This document shows positions 50,527-53,747 of a stretch of 53,747 nt of DNA, in pieces. Source of the DNA: Pseudomonadota bacterium (lineage in GTDB: Bacteria > Cyanobacteriota > Vampirovibrionia > Obscuribacterales > Obscuribacteraceae). Made by a program: the position numbers and the translations under genes. Within the stretch, counting starts at the first letter, position 1. Every line of letters starts with the position of its first letter. Where the stretch lies: the NCBI GenBank assembly GCA_021324135.1, contig JAJPJO010000386.1, positions 1 to 53,747 of the forward strand, given 5' to 3'. Below the pieces are notes generated by a model. That model was not told the origin of the DNA and made no database searches. It was given only the letters and a program-made list of their open reading frames with translations.

Positions 50527-52032
50527 TTGCTGTTTAATAGTGCCGCCTATCTTGCATTCCTTCCGATCGTATTTGTCCTTTATTGGTCAGTGCCAAGAAA
50601 GTGGCGAAACGTATTTTTGCTGGTCGCCAGCTATGTTTTCTACATGAGCTGGAAGCCGGTTTATGGTTTGCTCATTCTCGGATTGACCGTCCTCAACTAT
50701 GTTCTTGGTCGTTTAGTTAGCTCGAGCCGCACTCACCGCAAAGCAGTGCTCATCCTCAGCATCGCTGCCAACCTGGTCGTTCTCGGCATTTTCAAATACG
50801 CATACTTCAGCCTCGATGTTCTCAATCAGTGTCTCTCACCGCTCGGCAAGCAGCTTCCCGCTATCCCATTCAATATCATTCTGCCGCTCGGCATTTCCTT
50901 CTTCGTTTTCGAATTCATTCACTACATATCTGATGTATACAAGGGCGGCAAGCCGATAAAGTCGTTCATCAATTTTGCGCTCTTCCCGAGTTTTTTCCCG
51001 ACTCAGATAGCAGGGCCCATCAAACGTTATCAGGACTTCGCTCCACAGCTGGATGAAGAAACGCATCTTAAGGTGAAAGATTTCGACGAGGGCTTCAAGC
51101 TGGTGGTCTTCGGTCTTTTCAAGAAAGTGATATTTGCAGACAATCTGGCAGTAGTAGTGGATAGTGCCTTCAAGCATCCAGAGCTACTCAGCGGCCTCGA
51201 TCTCTGGCTGGCCACTTACGCATTTGCATTTCAAATTTATTTTGACTTTTGCGGTTATACGGACGTGGCGCGTGGATCGGCTCTGTTGCTCGGGTTCAAG
51301 GTGCCCATAAATTTCTCGCTGCCTTATCTGGCCGGTAGCATTCAAGATTTTTGGCATCGCTGGCACATTTCATTATCGACCTGGCTCAGGGATTATCTCT
51401 ACATCCCGCTCGGCGGCAGCAAAGGCGGAAGGCTTTCGACATATAGAAACCTCTTCCTCACGATGCTTCTTGGCGGACTCTGGCATGGTGCGGCGATGCA
51501 CTTTGTGGTTTGGGGCGCTTATCATGGATTGTTATTGATTTTGCACAAGGAGTTTCTTCGCTTGAGCGAACCACTGGTGGTGCTGCGCAGATTGCTCGAT
51601 TCCAAACTGGGGCGGGTGTTGTCGGTTGTGTTTACATTCCATTGTGTCTGCATTGGTTGGGTATTCTTCAGAGCGGATTCATTTGCCATTGCGATGGAGA
51701 TTATCTCCAGACTTCTCTTCCTCAGCTCGCCGGAACGGGCAGCTGGAAGCAAGCTGGTTCTGTCGCTTCCGACCATCACCGATCCGATTATTTTCATGAT
51801 CCTTCCTCTCATACTTCTGGTTTTATTCGCCGGGCAATTGCTCGCCGGACTGATCAACCTGAGTTCTGCCTCTGAAAAGCAAAACGAGCTTCCGGGCGCA
51901 AAGCAACTAAGCGTTATCCGCACATGGTTCTCGCGACCCTTGGTGAACATCGTTTATGTCGCATCGATGGCACTTTTGCTGCTCGTGTTCTCACCCGACA
52001 CATCACCGAAATTCATTTACTTCCAATTTTAA
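50527..52032 (+). CDS. MBOAT family O-acyltransferase (AlgI/DltB-like)
   Basis: 501 aa integral membrane enzyme with about 10-12 hydrophobic helices. Starts with TTG at 50527 (MLFNSAAYLAFLPIVFVLYW is the standard AlgI start); AGGAG lies 10 nt upstream. Family signatures RWHISLSTWLRDYLYIPLGG and LLGGLWHGAAMHFVVWGAYHG, the latter with the conserved catalytic His. Transfers an acyl group across the membrane to a surface polysaccharide or similar. The SGNH-like gene 15 bp downstream is its usual partner. Confidence 0.9.
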   Translation: MLFNSAAYLAFLPIVFVLYWSVPRKWRNVFLLVASYVFYMSWKPVYGLLILGLTVLNYVLGRLVSSSRTHRKAVLILSIAANLVVLGIFKYAYFSLDVLNQCLSPLGKQLPAIPFNIILPLGISFFVFEFIHYISDVYKGGKPIKSFINFALFPSFFPTQIAGPIKRYQDFAPQLDEETHLKVKDFDEGFKLVVFGLFKKVIFADNLAVVVDSAFKHPELLSGLDLWLATYAFAFQIYFDFCGYTDVARGSALLLGFKVPINFSLPYLAGSIQDFWHRWHISLSTWLRDYLYIPLGGSKGGRLSTYRNLFLTMLLGGLWHGAAMHFVVWGAYHGLLLILHKEFLRLSEPLVVLRRLLDSKLGRVLSVVFTFHCVCIGWVFFRADSFAIAMEIISRLLFLSSPERAAGSKLVLSLPTITDPIIFMILPLILLVLFAGQLLAGLINLSSASEKQNELPGAKQLSVIRTWFSRPLVNIVYVASMALLLLVFSPDTSPKFIYFQF

Positions 52033-52046
52033 GGCGGGTATCGACA

Positions 52047-53273
52047 GTGAAGATCAAGTTCGATGCAATCCAGAGCTTCAGCCTCAAGAGTCAAGCCGTA
52101 GGCGTGATTGCTCTCGTTCTGTCGGTAAACTTGATTCTGCTCTTGATCAATCCGTTCAGTAAGCCGACGGCCGACAAACTGCCCGCCGATCACAGCTGGA
52201 TTTACTGGACCACTCGAGACTATGTAAGGCAGCCGCAGGCGCCGGATGTGGTTTTCCTTGGCTCATCTTTATTCCTTCATCCGCTCGCCATGCTCGATGC
52301 CAAACATTTGAATAAAACGATTGATTATGTCGACCATCACGAAACTGTGTATGCTGAAGACCGCATAGCCAGCCAATTGGGAATCGCGAAACCAAAGTGT
52401 TTCACATTCGCTATGCCCGGCAGTCTGGTTTCCGATGACTGGATAATCTTCGAGACATTGATGAAGAAAGAGCACAAACCGAAGATTGTCGTTTTCGGCG
52501 TGTCCATACGAGACTTCATCGATAATAAGGTTCACTGCGTTGGCACTACACCGACCTTTAAATACCTCAGCAAACTGATCGCCATGGAGCCTCTCTTGAA
52601 TCTGGCACTGCCGGAACCGAGGGATCGAACCGATTATGTGCTCGGTAAAGTCGCCTATCTCTGGGGAAACAAACCGAATGTGCAGGCATCACTCAGCGAT
52701 TTCGCCCGCCTCGGTGCTCGTCCGGCGGTTGCCACCATATGTAATGGCAAGGCATTTGATGAAAGCGAACAAGAGAAGCTTTTGACGATGAACATAAATG
52801 CTCAGCTCGAGCGAGGCTGGATGACCGAGAGCCCCGATAAAGACAGAGAATTTACCGATAACACACAGGAGTACGCTGCCCGTTACAGCAGTCGCCACGA
52901 CAAGATCTTCAACACCGAAAAGGAGTTTTTCAAACGCTTCCTCGATTCGGCACGCGAAGCCGATGTGCGGCTGGTCGTGGTCAACATGCCGCTCACCAAT
53001 GTCAATGTAAGTCTGGTTCCTCCAGGGGTCTACGACGAATATCGACAATTCGTGAAGCAAGCAACAACGGAGCGCGGTTTCGTGTATCACGATTTCTTTG
53101 GTGATGAGCGCTTTACCTCAAACGTTTTCTATGACACAGCTCATATGAATGCAGAAGGAGGAAAGCGGCTTGTTAATGCAGTTGTCGACCTTATGATGCA
53201 AGACAAGTTATGCAGTGCCAGATTGAATGCCACTAAAGGTAGTGGCATAGCAAGTAGGGATAAACCTTTATAG
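52047..53273 (+). CDS. SGNH-like membrane-anchored partner of MBOAT acyltransferase
   Basis: 408 aa from a GTG at 52047, 15 bp after the MBOAT stop. One N-terminal TM helix (AVGVIALVLSVNLILLLI). VVFLGSSLFLHP gives the nucleophile-like Ser, FAMPGSLVSDDW and FGVSIRDFIDN the middle blocks, and DTAHMNAEGGKRL the DxxH of SGNH hydrolases. Resembles DltD/AlgX-type proteins that accept acyl groups from an MBOAT and pass them to an extracellular polymer. Acceptor unknown; probably surface polysaccharide O-acetylation. Confidence 0.82.
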   Translation: MKIKFDAIQSFSLKSQAVGVIALVLSVNLILLLINPFSKPTADKLPADHSWIYWTTRDYVRQPQAPDVVFLGSSLFLHPLAMLDAKHLNKTIDYVDHHETVYAEDRIASQLGIAKPKCFTFAMPGSLVSDDWIIFETLMKKEHKPKIVVFGVSIRDFIDNKVHCVGTTPTFKYLSKLIAMEPLLNLALPEPRDRTDYVLGKVAYLWGNKPNVQASLSDFARLGARPAVATICNGKAFDESEQEKLLTMNINAQLERGWMTESPDKDREFTDNTQEYAARYSSRHDKIFNTEKEFFKRFLDSAREADVRLVVVNMPLTNVNVSLVPPGVYDEYRQFVKQATTERGFVYHDFFGDERFTSNVFYDTAHMNAEGGKRLVNAVVDLMMQDKLCSARLNATKGSGIASRDKPL

Positions 53274-53448
53274 GTTCTGCGAATTTCCGGCTGGGCTTCC
53301 GGGCGTTCGGACGTCAATTTGCTTACTATACGCAATAACAGCCAACGGGCCTCAAGATCGTATGGTCGTAAGGTCATAAAGTGGTATGGTCATATGGTTG
53401 TATCGTCGTAGAATATATAAAAGAACAATACGACAATACGACCGGTGC

Positions 53449-53484
53449 AATGTATGTATGAATGTATGTATGAATGTATGTATA
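53449..53484. repeat. Three 12-bp tandem repeats
   Basis: aatgtatgtatg at 53449-53460 and 53461-53472, then aatgtatgtata at 53473-53484. A simple-sequence tract likely to vary by slippage. No coding context. Confidence 0.8.
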
Positions 53485-53661
53485 TATGGTTTGATCTATT
53501 GGTCGCATGTACAATTGGTCGACACTGGCTGCCCTAGCAAGTACAGGCGAACAATGGATGGAACACGCAACGTGGGCAAGCAATGGATTCGATTGGTCAA
53601 GGCCCAGGGAAAGACATACTACCGGCATCTGGCTGCCAATTCGAGAAGGCACGATTTTTGA

Positions 53662-53691
53662 CGAGGCCAAAAATGACCATTTTCGGCCTCG
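53662..53691. terminator. 13-bp hairpin near window end
   Basis: cgaggccaaaaat (53662-53674) pairs with attttcggcctcg (53679-53691) with one mismatch and a 4-nt loop. On the minus strand the mismatch becomes a G-U pair. No T-run follows on either strand, so a terminator or structured RNA element is possible for an unseen neighbour. Confidence 0.4.
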
Positions 53692-53747
53692 TTGCCGGTA
53701 CCAGGAGCCCAAATATTGCACCATATAGGTGTCCACGGCCTCGCCTA

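Larger units (their letters stand above)
53274..53747. other. Terminal 474 bp without a supported gene
   Basis: No convincing gene. Contains degenerate ggtcgta/ggtcata units (53360-53410), two overlapping acaatacga copies (53425-53441), three 12-bp aatgtatgtatg repeats (53449-53484, last unit one base different) and a hairpin near the end. Two overlapping open frames here lack family similarity and ribosome sites. Confidence 0.5.

Noticed and set aside
12..53273. Use of TGA as a sense codon genome-wide
   Set aside because: Several complete genes here, such as murF and the thioredoxin-like gene, end with TGA at the expected family length.
53386..53728. Overlapping small open frames at the window end
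   Set aside because: Low-complexity codons from simple repeats, no ribosome site, no family resemblance.

Overview
The window (53,747 bp) reads as chromosomal DNA from a Gram-negative-type bacterium with a large, protein-repeat-rich genome. LpxA and FabZ imply lipid A and an outer membrane. Many genes are exported TPR proteins, membrane Ser/Thr kinases, DUF4388/degenerate-GGDEF proteins and tandem MshEN-like proteins. That mixture, with about 50% GC, resembles the non-photosynthetic cyanobacterial sister lineage Vampirovibrionia/Melainabacteria, especially Obscuribacterales. The taxonomic call is inference from gene style, not from a marker gene. No rRNA, tRNA, CRISPR array, transposase or phage gene was recognised.

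Layout. 1-4.8 kb: minus-strand kinase, thioredoxin-like protein, tryptophan 2,3-dioxygenase and Tat-type phosphoesterase. 5-11 kb: TPR protein, GTP cyclohydrolase I, then fabZ-lpxA, an MFS transporter and a processive family-2 glycosyltransferase. 11.4-13.3 kb: four tandem paralogous small exported proteins closed by a strong terminator. 13.5-20.6 kb: a four-module MshEN-like protein, murF, a DUF6745 protein, a PolX-family protein whose polymerase carboxylates look lost, and a LigC-like ATP-dependent DNA ligase. 20.7-24.7 kb: a probable stress island with LEA-like, DUF2383, hemerythrin fused to a histone-like tail, zinc alcohol dehydrogenase and a small membrane protein. 24.7-30.2 kb: PIG-L deacetylase, GT4 glycosyltransferase, acyl-CoA synthetase, isocitrate dehydrogenase. 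30.2-42.3 kb: mostly TPR, repeat and signalling proteins, including a second four-module MshEN-like protein translationally linked to a CoA-transferase, and a DUF4388 protein with a degenerate GGDEF domain. 42.4-46.8 kb: a candidate selenoprotein, a TPR protein and a membrane-anchored protein with an internally duplicated domain. 47-49.7 kb: secreted surface proteins including a collagen-like protein. 49.7-53.3 kb: a J-like/MshEN protein and an MBOAT plus SGNH-like pair typical of polysaccharide O-acetylation. 53.3-53.7 kb: short repeats and a hairpin, no convincing gene.

The most notable observation is at 42,463-43,872. Two open segments in the same frame are separated by one TGA. The TGA falls where the first (nucleophilic) Cys of a thioredoxin-fold CxxC would align, and a 7-bp stem with a 6-nt loop starts 16 nt after it, at a spacing suitable for a bacterial SECIS. 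I read this as one selenocysteine-containing exported protein rather than two genes or a pseudogene. The second theme is cyclic-di-GMP-like signalling parts detached from their usual partners: three stand-alone MshEN-type proteins and one catalytically degenerate GGDEF protein.
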